This document shows positions 8,384-16,571 of a stretch of 64,000 nucleotides of DNA, one piece after another; the first letter of the stretch is position 1; each line of letters begins with the position of its first letter. The notes under the pieces were generated by a model, which searched no databases, was not told the origin of the DNA, and worked only from the letters and a program-made list of their open reading frames with translations. The stretch is from Pedobacter helvus (GTDB lineage Bacteria > Bacteroidota > Bacteroidia > Sphingobacteriales > Sphingobacteriaceae), in assembly GCF_005925325.1 (NCBI RefSeq), contig NZ_SRMP01000002.1:584531-648530 (forward strand), in the 5' to 3' direction. A program made the translations under genes and the position numbers.

Positions 8384-11098
8384 TTATTTCACGGTATATC
8401 TCAAGACAGTACGGCCTACGTTTCCATCTTTATCTATGCCTTCTACTACTGCTTTGTAACTTCCTTTGCCATCGGCATTGTTAAATTCAAAGCTGATGTT
8501 GCCTTTCTCATCCGTAATTAATTTAGGGTTCCAATAAATGGTGGTTCTTAAATCGTTGCTAGTAATGGGTGTGTTAGGCGCATATTTAGGAGAATAAAAC
8601 TCTCTTTCTTTGCTATATCCCATTGGCGAATATTTCACTTCGTATTTTTTAGGGATCATATCCAAGAAATCTTGCTTAGAAATTTTCTCTCCTTTAGGTA
8701 TTTTCTTAGTATTGATTACAATAACCCCGCGAGTGTTGTACATCCTGTCTACAGTTCCAAGTGGGTCATTCAAGAAAATCTCAATAGACTCGACATCGTT
8801 GGCTGCTACGGTATTGATCGCATTGGCATCTACAAACATCCCGTTTAGGAAAATAGCTGCGGGTGTACGTCCACCTTGATTGTAATCTCTAGTGATATAG
8901 AATTTTTGTTCGTTAAATTCGTAGGTAAAACTTGGTGCCTGCACTTTCAAACATTCTAAAAGCATATTACAGCCTTCTAAGTTTTTGCCATCTATAAATC
9001 TATCCGGAATTTGGCTTAAGCCAGATAATGCTGGATGATCTGAGTGGCTAGGCTTTTTAACAGCAGCACCTTTAATTTCAACGGTTTTTAACGTACGCAT
9101 AAAACGATATTGCTTTTGGCTATTGCTCAGGTACGATGATAATGCCGTATCAATATTTTCAATTTCATCGGCAGCATGAACATTGTAACCTTTAGCTGCA
9201 CTTGGAGAACCATCTAGCATAATCATCAAGTTGTTGTAATTTGGATTAGAACGAGCCGTGATGACTACTTGAGAAGAATCTGGAAAAACTAAATCCTTGA
9301 AATTAAATACACCAACATTGCTGGTTTGGATTTCTTTTGAAATAGGTTTTCCTGTTACCATCATCCTCATCACACCTTTTCTAATGGGCATCCCCGTTAA
9401 ATCCCTTAACGTACCCGAAATAGTGATACCTTGCTCTGGCAATAGGAAAACTTTAGGATAACGTCCAGCTAAAATTTCTTTATAAGCAAACCTTCTATAG
9501 CCTTGAGTTAACATCAAACGATCTAAATCAGCTAATTTTTTCTCATCTGTTTTGTTAAAATAATAGTTAGGTTTTTCTACGTATCCTTTTAAATCTGAGG
9601 TAAGTAATAATGAACTTAGAATAGTAGTTTCTGTATTCTCGTCTACTGGAACTTTGGTTTCATCGGTAACTGTTACAGAGAAGTCGCCAGCTATTGGCTG
9701 TCCTTTACTTTTTGCATCTAAAGTAAGTTTTACTTTTTGGCGAGGTTTGTAAGTTGGTAGGTCTGCTTTCAACGCTAAATTCATGGCATCGTTATGCAAT
9801 ACAAATACTAGACGCTCGCTAATGGGTTCGCTTTTTTCATCAAATAAAGTTAGCTGCGCAATACCTGAAGGGAAATTTTGCTTAGGTATTTTTGCTGTAA
9901 TTACTTGATTTTTTAGGTTCAATTTAGCTGCGTAGGCAACGGCATTACTATTTTGCCCAACCAAAAAGAAAGCTTTTTCCTTATTTGCTTCAAAGAAAGC
10001 AGCACTTGCTAAAATTCGAAGGTTTATGAAATCCGTTGCTGCGGGGTTGCTCGCTTGTAAGGTGATACCTTCAGCTGCTTTAGGTAAATCAATGGTTTTA
10101 GAAATACCACCAGCAGTATATTTTACTTTATAATTTTTGCCCGCTTCTGGTGAGATAAAGAAACTGCCAATTCCAGCGAAAGAAGCAGCAAAAGTGCCTA
10201 CTTCGGTATTTTGTTCATCAATAATGCTTCCTTTTACATCAGCGCCTAAACCATTCGGCTTAACAGCCTTAAATCCTACTTGGTTAGGAATGCCAACAAT
10301 CAATTGCCCACCTTCCGGAAATACTTGAAAATCGATATCATTATCACTCTGTCTGATATTAAAACTGGCACTGGCCAATTCCTTTTCTGCAATGTTTACA
10401 TCAGCTACCAACGTTCCCTTTTTGATCGGATCTCCAGCTTTACTGGTCACTGTTATCGTCAAATATCCATTAGCGTCAGTTGTTCCTTTGCCTCTTGCAA
10501 AAACATCGTAATTGTGAAATACCCGCCAATTGACAGTTTTGTTGGCCAATGGTTTCTTGCTGGTGTCTTTAAATTGAATGCGTGCAGTCGTCTTGATCGC
10601 CTTATCTGCTGGTGCATTCGTAAGATTTGCATTCGTAATTAATTGCTTGTCGATAGCTTCTCCAATTAAAATGTTTTTGGAAAAAAAATAATCTGGATCA
10701 AAATTTAACATCCACATGGTGTAGGCCCTAATGTAATAGTTGCCTTGTCTGTAGTTGTTCATCGGTAGAGGCATATTGCCATAAGCTACGCTGTTTTTTA
10801 CAGGTAATTTAACGGTTTGCACCAATGAATCTACTGCGTTATACATTTCTACATACACAATTTTGCTCAACGGCGATGGAATATTGTTTTGTGTAGTTAC
10901 ATATGCCTTAAACCAAACGGTATCGGCTACGGCATAGTAAGGTTTATCGAAATGTAGATATACTTTTTCTAGTGGCTGCTCGTCTGACAGGCGTTTAGTT
11001 TTGGTGAGGATATTATTTAGTGTAACGCTGTCTTGCTGAGCATAGGCCGATGTAAGCGCAAAGCAAAGAAGTAAGATTAGGATTTTAGTGAATTTCAT
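8384..11098 (-). CDS. large exported protein with MG2-like and TonB-plug-like domains
   Basis: About 904 residues. The signal peptide ends at SAYAQQD. Residues about 40-140 form an MG2 (alpha-2-macroglobulin-like) domain with EKVYLHFDKPYYAVADTVWF. Further Ig-like beta domains follow, then a carboxypeptidase-regulatory-like domain (GTLRDLTGMPIRKGVM) and a plug-like segment (FLNGMFVDANAINTVAANDVE, GVIVINTKK) without a following barrel. This architecture is frequent and functionally unassigned in Bacteroidota; it is probably a periplasmic or surface protein. The start at 11098 (MKFTKILIL) fits the signal peptide; an upstream in-frame ATG at 11143 would only add a non-signal extension. The gene stands alone. 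Confidence 0.8.
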   Translation of the reverse strand: MKFTKILILLLCFALTSAYAQQDSVTLNNILTKTKRLSDEQPLEKVYLHFDKPYYAVADTVWFKAYVTTQNNIPSPLSKIVYVEMYNAVDSLVQTVKLPVKNSVAYGNMPLPMNNYRQGNYYIRAYTMWMLNFDPDYFFSKNILIGEAIDKQLITNANLTNAPADKAIKTTARIQFKDTSKKPLANKTVNWRVFHNYDVFARGKGTTDANGYLTITVTSKAGDPIKKGTLVADVNIAEKELASASFNIRQSDNDIDFQVFPEGGQLIVGIPNQVGFKAVKPNGLGADVKGSIIDEQNTEVGTFAASFAGIGSFFISPEAGKNYKVKYTAGGISKTIDLPKAAEGITLQASNPAATDFINLRILASAAFFEANKEKAFFLVGQNSNAVAYAAKLNLKNQVITAKIPKQNFPSGIAQLTLFDEKSEPISERLVFVLHNDAMNLALKADLPTYKPRQKVKLTLDAKSKGQPIAGDFSVTVTDETKVPVDENTETTILSSLLLTSDLKGYVEKPNYYFNKTDEKKLADLDRLMLTQGYRRFAYKEILAGRYPKVFLLPEQGITISGTLRDLTGMPIRKGVMRMMVTGKPISKEIQTSNVGVFNFKDLVFPDSSQVVITARSNPNYNNLMIMLDGSPSAAKGYNVHAADEIENIDTALSSYLSNSQKQYRFMRTLKTVEIKGAAVKKPSHSDHPALSGLSQIPDRFIDGKNLEGCNMLLECLKVQAPSFTYEFNEQKFYITRDYNQGGRTPAAIFLNGMFVDANAINTVAANDVESIEIFLNDPLGTVDRMYNTRGVIVINTKKIPKGEKISKQDFLDMIPKKYEVKYSPMGYSKEREFYSPKYAPNTPITSNDLRTTIYWNPKLITDEKGNISFEFNNADGKGSYKAVVEGIDKDGNVGRTVLRYTVK

Positions 11099-11524
11099 CA
11101 ATATATAATTGTTTGCTATAGCGATGACGCTATCATGATACAAAACGAAGGTATTTGAGCTTTAAATATATGGTTTATTGATTAAGGACGGGGAATTGTA
11201 TCTAAAGTTTAACAAAATTTTACATTAGCAAAGGAGGGAAAGGCATTTTTGGCTAAAGCCAATTTTGTTTGTTTTTTACCCGTCTGCCTTAGCTGACGGT
11301 AATTTAAATAGTGCCAGTAGTTTTTGTTGCTACACCTGATGGAAATGGAAACCCCGCACACGAGTGAAACGAGGGGAGGAGTTGTAATGTACAGCAGGGC
11401 TATCGGGGCATAGCTGTGATGAATTTGCTGTTCTAAAAAAAATGTCATTCTGAGGAACGAAGAATCTGTAAGTTTCGCTAGTTAAGGAATAGACTCTTCG
11501 CTGCGCTCAGAATGACAAGGTATA
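11099..11524. other. intergenic region with palindromic repeats
   Basis: About 425 bases without a supported gene. The part at about 11285-11440 has features of the composite element in reverse orientation (GCCCCGATAG on the minus strand, and a hairpin TGCCTTAGCTGACGG-like segment). 11443-11517 is a separate long inverted repeat. An open frame of 79 codons on the minus strand lies inside these repeats and is not credible. Confidence 0.6.
11443..11517. repeat. dispersed long inverted repeat (TGTCATTCTGAG type)
   Basis: Outer arms TGTCATTCTGAG and CTCAGAATGACA are exact complements, with further pairing GAAGAATCT/GACTCTTC inside. The same design with slightly different arms recurs at 30924-31009, 32549-32628 and 33581-33641. 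It sits downstream of the nitroreductase gene and may act as a terminator. Confidence 0.75.
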
Positions 11525-12154
11525 CTACTTCTGGATAATGAAGTTTTCTTTCGATTGACGTACTTTTTTCAAGCCGACTAGCCAATCGTTAGCCTCATCA
11601 CGGTAGCCTAAAGGTAAAACGGTAACGCTTTTTAAACCTTGTGCGCCTAAGTTCAAGATTTCGTCATATTTCACATTGTCGAAACCTTCCATTGGCGTAG
11701 CGTCTACTTTTAACAAAGCTGCTTCGGCAATAGCGGTACCAAAAGAGATATAAGCCTGACGAGCCGCGTGTTCAAAATTAATTTCAGCTTCTCTAGGTAA
11801 ATACATGATTTTTAAACGAGCTACGTAGTCTGCTGTAGCTTCTGCAGGTACGCCACGTTCCGCATTAGTACGGTTAAATGCCTCGTCAATTCTCTCTTCT
11901 GTATAGTTGTCCCAAGCTGCGAAAACCAATACGTGAGATGCATCTACAATTTGCGATTGACCGAAAGAGTGAGGCAATAATTCTTGTTTTAAGGCAGGAT
12001 CTGTAACTACAATTACTTTGAAAGGTTGTAAGCCAGACGATGAAGGCGCCAAACGGGCAGCTTCTAAGATTTGATCTACTTTTTCTTGCGGAACAGCTTG
12101 GCCGTTCATTTTTTTAGTGGCGTAACGCCAGTTTAATGCTTCAATTAAGCTCAT
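11525..12154 (-). CDS. nitroreductase family NAD(P)H-dependent oxidoreductase
   Basis: A 209-residue FMN flavoprotein of the NfsB/YdgI type, which transfers two electrons from NAD(P)H to quinones or nitro compounds. Visible signatures are RYATKKMNG near the start, AARLAPSSSGLQPFKV (FMN-binding) at about 32-48, AYISFGTAIAEAALLKVDATPMEGF, and LPLGYRDEANDW near the end. The start at 12154 (MSLIEALNWRYATKK) is chosen; it lies 7 bases after the tetR stop. The arrangement predicts that the TetR repressor controls this enzyme in response to an electrophile or xenobiotic. Confidence 0.9.
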   Translation of the reverse strand: MSLIEALNWRYATKKMNGQAVPQEKVDQILEAARLAPSSSGLQPFKVIVVTDPALKQELLPHSFGQSQIVDASHVLVFAAWDNYTEERIDEAFNRTNAERGVPAEATADYVARLKIMYLPREAEINFEHAARQAYISFGTAIAEAALLKVDATPMEGFDNVKYDEILNLGAQGLKSVTVLPLGYRDEANDWLVGLKKVRQSKENFIIQK

Positions 12155-12161
12155 GATTTTT

Positions 12162-12758
12162 TTAACGATTGATATTTTTAATAAATCCTTGTATGGCATC
12201 CAGAAGGATTTGCTGTTGCATTTCGTCGGGAGCCGCAGTAATGTTAACCATGTTGATAGATGTTAGTCCGTGGAGGATAGACCAAAGCGTATGAAATTTC
12301 AGGTACTTTCGCTGCTCGTCTGCTTCTACCATCAAACTGCTAATTACTTGAATAATGTTGCCGCTGAATTTGCATATTTCTTCAATTTCTTTGGCTTTTT
12401 GGCAACTGGGAATACCCAAGCCGAACATCATTTTATAATAGGCAGAGTTGCTAAAAGCGAAGTCGAAATAGGTGAGTGCCATTTGGGTAAGCTGCTGTTC
12501 TGGTTCAGTATATTTCTCTCTAGTACTTTGGATGGCACCTGCAAGCATATTAAAACCATTTCTTACAAACTCTTCTTGTATAGCATCCTTGTTTTCGAAA
12601 TGGTTATATACAACAGGCAAGCTATATCCAATAGCTTCAGCTATTTTTCTGATAGAAACTGCCTGCCAACCTTCTTGTAGCACAATTTCTTCTGCCACTT
12701 TCAGGATTGCATTTTTGGTGAGTTCTTTTTGCTTTTGCCTATCGTTTTTAACTAACAT
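12162..12758 (-). CDS. TetR family transcriptional repressor
   Basis: 198 residues. The N-terminal helix-turn-helix (about 10-55) is clear: AILKVAEEIVLQEGWQAVSI, then RKIAEAIGYSLPVVYNHFENKD. The C-terminal part is all-helical and ligand-binding, with a WHG-type core (YYKMMFGLGIPS). It is the first gene of a two-gene unit with the nitroreductase. Two palindromic sites upstream flank its own -7 box, so autorepression is likely. Confidence 0.92.
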   Translation of the reverse strand: MLVKNDRQKQKELTKNAILKVAEEIVLQEGWQAVSIRKIAEAIGYSLPVVYNHFENKDAIQEEFVRNGFNMLAGAIQSTREKYTEPEQQLTQMALTYFDFAFSNSAYYKMMFGLGIPSCQKAKEIEEICKFSGNIIQVISSLMVEADEQRKYLKFHTLWSILHGLTSINMVNITAAPDEMQQQILLDAIQGFIKNINR

Positions 12759-12768
12759 CTTGTATTAA

Positions 12769-12808
12769 GTTAACACTGTTAGCAAAAGTAAAAGTTAACA
12801 GTGTTAGC
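12769..12808 (-). promoter_or_regulatory. twin operator boxes around the tetR promoter
   Basis: Two 15-base near-palindromes, GTTAACACTGTTAGC (12769-12783) and GTTAACAGTGTTAGC (12794-12808), are spaced 25 bases centre to centre. Between them on the minus strand lies the -7 box TACTTTTG (12783-12790). Binding of a TetR dimer at either box would block this promoter. Confidence 0.75.
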
Positions 12809-13034
12809 TAAAAGGGTGTTTGTCGTTTTTGACGGAAAGATGATACAACTGTATTGAAACTAAAAATTGCTAATAATCAAAATCATCAATTTGAATAAAG
12901 AAAAGGCTCTTTTAGAAAAACAATTTCATAGTAAATAGAGTTGTTTTTATGCAAGCATAGCTTAGGGCATTTCAAAATCATACGCTCTTAAGTTTCTTGC
13001 GAATGGTCAATTGTAGATACCAAATTTAAACGAG

Positions 13035-13991
13035 ATGAAAAAGTTGATATTATCAGCCGTGCTTATAGTTGCTGCAACCGTAAGTGCTTGGGCTCAAGAA
13101 GGCAGAGGTTTTTATTTGAAACCTACTGGAAGTTATTTCATTAAAGTTACCCCCGTAGAATTTCCAAATGTTGGTGAATTGCAACCCAGGGACAGGGTAT
13201 TTAACATTAATCCCTTAACTGGGGCACAGACTTTAATTTCTGAAGAGGCAATTACTGGCTCTTTCGGACAGGGTTGGAGAGCTGGTTTAACTGGGGGATT
13301 CAGGTTTGGTTCGGTAGTGGCCTTTGAAATGGGAGTGAATTACTTCCAGAGTGATAAACAAACCATGGCTAGGCAAACTGGTTACAATCAGAATAATGGA
13401 AATGTTTTGCTATCTGTTCATTCGCAAGGACAAGTGAAGGCAATTGATTTAACGCCTTCTCTAGTGTTTCACGTTCCTACTGCAAGCAGTTTCAAGCCTT
13501 ATTTGAAAGTAGGCGCAGTGCTTCCGGTGTATGGTTATTTAGATATTAAAACTACCTTGAATGACCAAACTGGAACGATTGCGAGTGAGATTAATCCGGC
13601 ATTGAGGGCGGTGGAATTAACCAGAGAAGAGCGTGTGGAACCTAAGCCAACTATTGGGGTTTTAGCTGCTGCTGGATTTAGTGTGCCTATCGGTTCTAAA
13701 TTGAGTTTCTTCAGTGAAATAGAATATCGCAATGTTTCTGTTGGTAGTAAAGAAAAAGAAGTGCGAAAATTTGAAGGTACAGGTACTACATTAGTAGGAA
13801 CCAGAGTGCCAGTAACGATTGATAATTTGCCAACTGCGCAACGTTATACCAATTACCACAAGAAAATAGACCAGAATTCTAATGTGCCTGGTAACGCAAA
13901 TTATGATCCGGATAAAAGAGGAGATGATTTGAGATCGTATATTAACATTGGAGGTTTGGGAATGAACGTAGGATTGAAGTTGGCTTTTTAG
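13035..13991 (+). CDS. outer membrane beta-barrel protein
   Basis: 318 residues with a signal peptide ending at SAWAQ. The mature part is a small porin-like barrel of alternating beta strands and glycine turns (GWRAGLTGGFRFGSVVAFEMGVNYF, FKPYLKVGAVLPVYG, FFSEIEYRNVSVG), ending in GLKLAF with a terminal Phe, as expected for an outer-membrane barrel. No ligand can be proposed. It is a single gene; a long hairpin shared with the convergent DUF1398 gene lies downstream. Confidence 0.8.
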   Translation: MKKLILSAVLIVAATVSAWAQEGRGFYLKPTGSYFIKVTPVEFPNVGELQPRDRVFNINPLTGAQTLISEEAITGSFGQGWRAGLTGGFRFGSVVAFEMGVNYFQSDKQTMARQTGYNQNNGNVLLSVHSQGQVKAIDLTPSLVFHVPTASSFKPYLKVGAVLPVYGYLDIKTTLNDQTGTIASEINPALRAVELTREERVEPKPTIGVLAAAGFSVPIGSKLSFFSEIEYRNVSVGSKEKEVRKFEGTGTTLVGTRVPVTIDNLPTAQRYTNYHKKIDQNSNVPGNANYDPDKRGDDLRSYINIGGLGMNVGLKLAF

Positions 13992-14021
13992 GCCTTCTAA
14001 ATATTTCTTAACTTGTGTTTG

Positions 14022-14069
14022 ATAACCACGTAGATAATAGAATTAATTGCTATTTGTCTATGTGGTTAT
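14022..14069. terminator. bidirectional hairpin between convergent genes
   Basis: Imperfect 19/20-base arms, ATAACCACGTAGATAATAG and CTATTTGTCTATGTGGTTAT, around a 9-base loop. Located between the barrel protein and the DUF1398 gene. Confidence 0.65.
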
Positions 14070-14076
14070 TCTGTAT

Positions 14077-14466
14077 TTAGCTAGGAATTTGCTCTAGTAA
14101 AATTTCTTCGCCCGCCTTATCGTAATAAATGCAAGTCATTTGATCTAAATCGACTACCCATTTCTCAATTCCATTTTCAGCGCAATCTTTGCAAAAAGTG
14201 TAATAATCTGTTTGTCCTTGTTGGTGGGCTTTTAATTGCTTTACAAATTGCTCTTTGTTGATATCTGTTGATATTTCAAGGTTTTCATATTGAGCTGTTG
14301 ATGAAGTACGATATTCATTAGCGCCGTGATATTCCGTGTGACTATCTTTTACCCAAGTTTCAAATCCTAAAACGCCCATTTCCTTAATTTCTTGGATATA
14401 TCTAGGGAAATCTCCTCCAGATTTCACTTTACTGTGTACATCTTCTATCTGTGATACTGTAAACAT
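14077..14466 (-). CDS. DUF1398 (YbcV-like) family protein
   Basis: 129 residues, cytoplasmic, no signal peptide. The family is recognised from MFTVSQIEDVHSKVKSGGDF, GVLGFETWVKDSHTEYHG and DCAENGIEKWVVDL. The E. coli relative YbcV is prophage-encoded and of unknown function. The start at 14466 is preferred because the sequence upstream of it resembles no homologue and overlaps the msrA terminator. No functional link to the neighbours is evident. Confidence 0.82.
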   Translation of the reverse strand: MFTVSQIEDVHSKVKSGGDFPRYIQEIKEMGVLGFETWVKDSHTEYHGANEYRTSSTAQYENLEISTDINKEQFVKQLKAHQQGQTDYYTFCKDCAENGIEKWVVDLDQMTCIYYDKAGEEILLEQIPS

Positions 14467-14535
14467 ATTTACTTTGGTTAGTATTATAAAGATGGGATGA
14501 ATAGACGAAATTTCATTACGGCAGAAAAAAATAAT

Positions 14536-14555
14536 GGGTGGAAAATCTTCCACCC
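14536..14555 (-). terminator. msrA terminator
   Basis: Perfect arms GGGTGGAA and TTCCACCC around AATC, followed on the minus strand by a T run. It lies immediately after the msrA stop at 14561. Confidence 0.8.
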
Positions 14556-14560
14556 ACGTA

Positions 14561-15160
14561 TTAATTTTTAATTTTTGTTTTGAACAACTTTTCTAGTTTA
14601 TCCATTTTTGGCAAAATTACGGCTCTGCAATACGGCGCTTGACCATTCTTGATATAATAATCTTGATGGTAGTTTTCTGCCACGTAAAAAGTTTGCGCTT
14701 TATCAATAGCAGTCACTACTGGTTTGCCAAAAGCATTTTCTTTGTTAAGTAAGGCTTTATATTTCTCGGCAGTAGCTTTCTGTTGTTCATTGTGATAGAA
14801 AATTACCGAACGATATTGCGTACCAACATCTGCACCCTGTCTATTTAAAGTAGTTGGGTCGTGTAGTTTCCAAAAAATTTCAAGCAATTCTTCGTAGCTG
14901 ATTTTTGTTGGATCATATTGCATTTCAATGACCTCTGCGTGTCCAGTGGTTCCGGTGCAAATATCTTCGTACGTTGGATTAGCCAAGTGGCCGCCTTCGT
15001 AACCAGAACGAACGTTCGTTACACCATTTAATCGTTGGAACACAGCTTCGGTGCACCAAAAGCAGCCCATACCAAAAGTTGCTTTTTCTAATTTAGGTTT
15101 TTGGGCATCAGCGCCAAGTATAGAGAAGAGAATTAAAGACGTCATAATTAACCTTTTCAT
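14561..15160 (-). CDS. msrA: peptide methionine-(S)-S-oxide reductase MsrA, exported
   Basis: Reduces the S-epimer of methionine sulfoxide in oxidised proteins. The protein has 199 residues with a signal peptide (MKRLIMTSLILFSILGADAQ), so it should act in the periplasm. The catalytic motif GMGCFWCTEAVF is present, with HAEVIEMQYDP, DVGTQYRSVIF and the C-terminal YCRAVI region whose Cys may resolve. The start at 15160 was chosen for the signal peptide; the frame is open for 60 codons upstream without family resemblance. The gene stands alone. Confidence 0.93.
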   Translation of the reverse strand: MKRLIMTSLILFSILGADAQKPKLEKATFGMGCFWCTEAVFQRLNGVTNVRSGYEGGHLANPTYEDICTGTTGHAEVIEMQYDPTKISYEELLEIFWKLHDPTTLNRQGADVGTQYRSVIFYHNEQQKATAEKYKALLNKENAFGKPVVTAIDKAQTFYVAENYHQDYYIKNGQAPYCRAVILPKMDKLEKLFKTKIKN

Positions 15161-15558
15161 TTTTTTTGTGTTTATGTAATTATACGTAAAAGCGCCGGAA
15201 AAAGTTCTCTGTTGATGTAAAAATGACAAGCTGCTTAATAACGGGAGGTTTTTAAGCAATGGATAGGAAGGATCGATAATTGGTAGGATAAAATCGCATC
15301 TTAGCCCCGATTGAAGGCGGCAGCCCCGAAGAAATAACATGACTGAGGGCTATAGCCGTAAAGCGGGAAGAGCAACAGATAGTACTACTGAGATTGCGCT
15401 CCTTAAAACAAATAAGTTATTACTTTTGGCTTAGTTAAGTATGGTTTGTTAATAACTTAAGTGTTTGTTGTTGAAGTTGATATGTTGATATTTTTCTAAA
15501 TAATGAGGTTTGTTAACATATCTTTTCTAAATTTAACTTGAACATTAAAATAAAAGAT
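15161..15558. other. intergenic region with repeat element
   Basis: About 400 bases between divergent genes. 15303-15410 resembles the composite element at 32512: AGCCCCGATTGAAGGCGGCAG on the left and AAAGCGGGAAGAGCAACAGATAGTACT on the right. The remaining sequence is AT-rich and must hold the promoters for msrA and the oxygenase; I see no clear -7 box. Confidence 0.5.
15303..15410 (+). repeat. short copy of the composite palindromic element
   Basis: Ends match those of the copies at 32512 and 33525 (AGCCCCGATTG at left, AAAGCGGG then ATAGTACT and TTGCGCTC at right), but the central inverted repeat is replaced by about 35 bases of other sequence. Aligned by eye. Confidence 0.45.
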
Positions 15559-16521
15559 ATGTCAACACCTTATATTCCGTGTTTAGATCTAAACACTTAT
15601 GTAAACGGAACCGAAGAGCAACGTAAAAAATTCTCTGATGAGTTAGGTAAAGCTTTCAACGATTCGGGTTTCGTAACGATTACCAACCACGGCGTTAGTC
15701 AGGAGCTTATAGATAAACTCTATAAAAACATTAAAGAGTTATTTGCGCTGCCAGTTGATGTGAAACGTAAATATGAAAAAGTAGAATTAGCGGGTCAACG
15801 TGGTTATACCAGTGCTGGTAAAGAAACAGCAAAAGGTGCAAAAACTGCAGATTTAAAAGAATTTTGGCAAATAGGCCAAACGGTTACTGACGGCGATCCG
15901 ATAAAAAATGAATATCCGGAAAATGAGGTGGTAGAGGAAATTCCAGAGTTCAATCCAGTGACGAGAGAGATTTATCAAAAACTGGAAGAAAACGGTAAGC
16001 ACTTATTGAGAGCAATCGCTACTTATTTAGGTTTGCCAATTGATTATTTTGATCAACATGTGCACAATGGAAATTCGATTTTAAGAGGAATTCACTATTT
16101 CCCGATCGAGGATCCAGATTCGATTGCTCCAGATGCGGTACGTGCTGGTGCACATGAGGATATTAACTTAATTACTTTGTTAATTGGAGCTAGCGCTGAT
16201 GGTTTAGAAGTGTTAACTCGTAGTAATGAGTGGTTGCCGATTAAGGCCCATCATACCGATATTGTAGTAAATGTAGGTGATATGTTGCAGCGTTTAACGA
16301 ACAATAAATTGCGTTCTACTACGCATAGAGTAGTAAATCCACCTCGTGAGTTGATGAAGACGTCGCGTTTTTCGGTTCCTTTCTTTTTGCATCCGCGAAG
16401 CAATATGGATTTAACAAGTTTAGATTCTTGTATTGATGCTGAACATCCAAAAGCCTACAGCGACATGACTGCTGGCGAATACTTGGATGAACGTTTAAGA
16501 GAGATTGGTTTAAAGATGTAA
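15559..16521 (+). CDS. 2-oxoglutarate/Fe(II)-dependent oxygenase, isopenicillin-N-synthase family
   Basis: A 320-residue double-stranded beta-helix enzyme. The N-terminal DIOX_N region has FNDSGFVTITNHGVS. The iron site is AGAHEDINLITLL (His-x-Asp) with the distal His in STTHRVVNPP, and RFSVPFFLHP carries the Arg-x-Ser that binds 2-oxoglutarate. The substrate is unknown; bacterial members of this group hydroxylate or desaturate small molecules. The start at 15559 (MSTPYIPCLDL) is preferred over a TTG at 15538. The gene stands alone. Confidence 0.85.
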   Translation: MSTPYIPCLDLNTYVNGTEEQRKKFSDELGKAFNDSGFVTITNHGVSQELIDKLYKNIKELFALPVDVKRKYEKVELAGQRGYTSAGKETAKGAKTADLKEFWQIGQTVTDGDPIKNEYPENEVVEEIPEFNPVTREIYQKLEENGKHLLRAIATYLGLPIDYFDQHVHNGNSILRGIHYFPIEDPDSIAPDAVRAGAHEDINLITLLIGASADGLEVLTRSNEWLPIKAHHTDIVVNVGDMLQRLTNNKLRSTTHRVVNPPRELMKTSRFSVPFFLHPRSNMDLTSLDSCIDAEHPKAYSDMTAGEYLDERLREIGLKM

Positions 16522-16542
16522 ACTGAACAGTGGTATAAGTAG

Positions 16543-16571
16543 AAAAGCAGCTAAATTAATTAGCTGCTTTT
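16543..16571. terminator. bidirectional terminator
   Basis: Perfect 12-base arms AAAAGCAGCTAA and TTAGCTGCTTTT around ATTAA, between the convergent oxygenase and OstA-like genes. Confidence 0.85.

Noticed and set aside
11209..11448. 79-codon minus-strand open frame
   Set aside because: It lies inside inverted and composite repeats, begins within a repeat arm and has no family resemblance or promoter.
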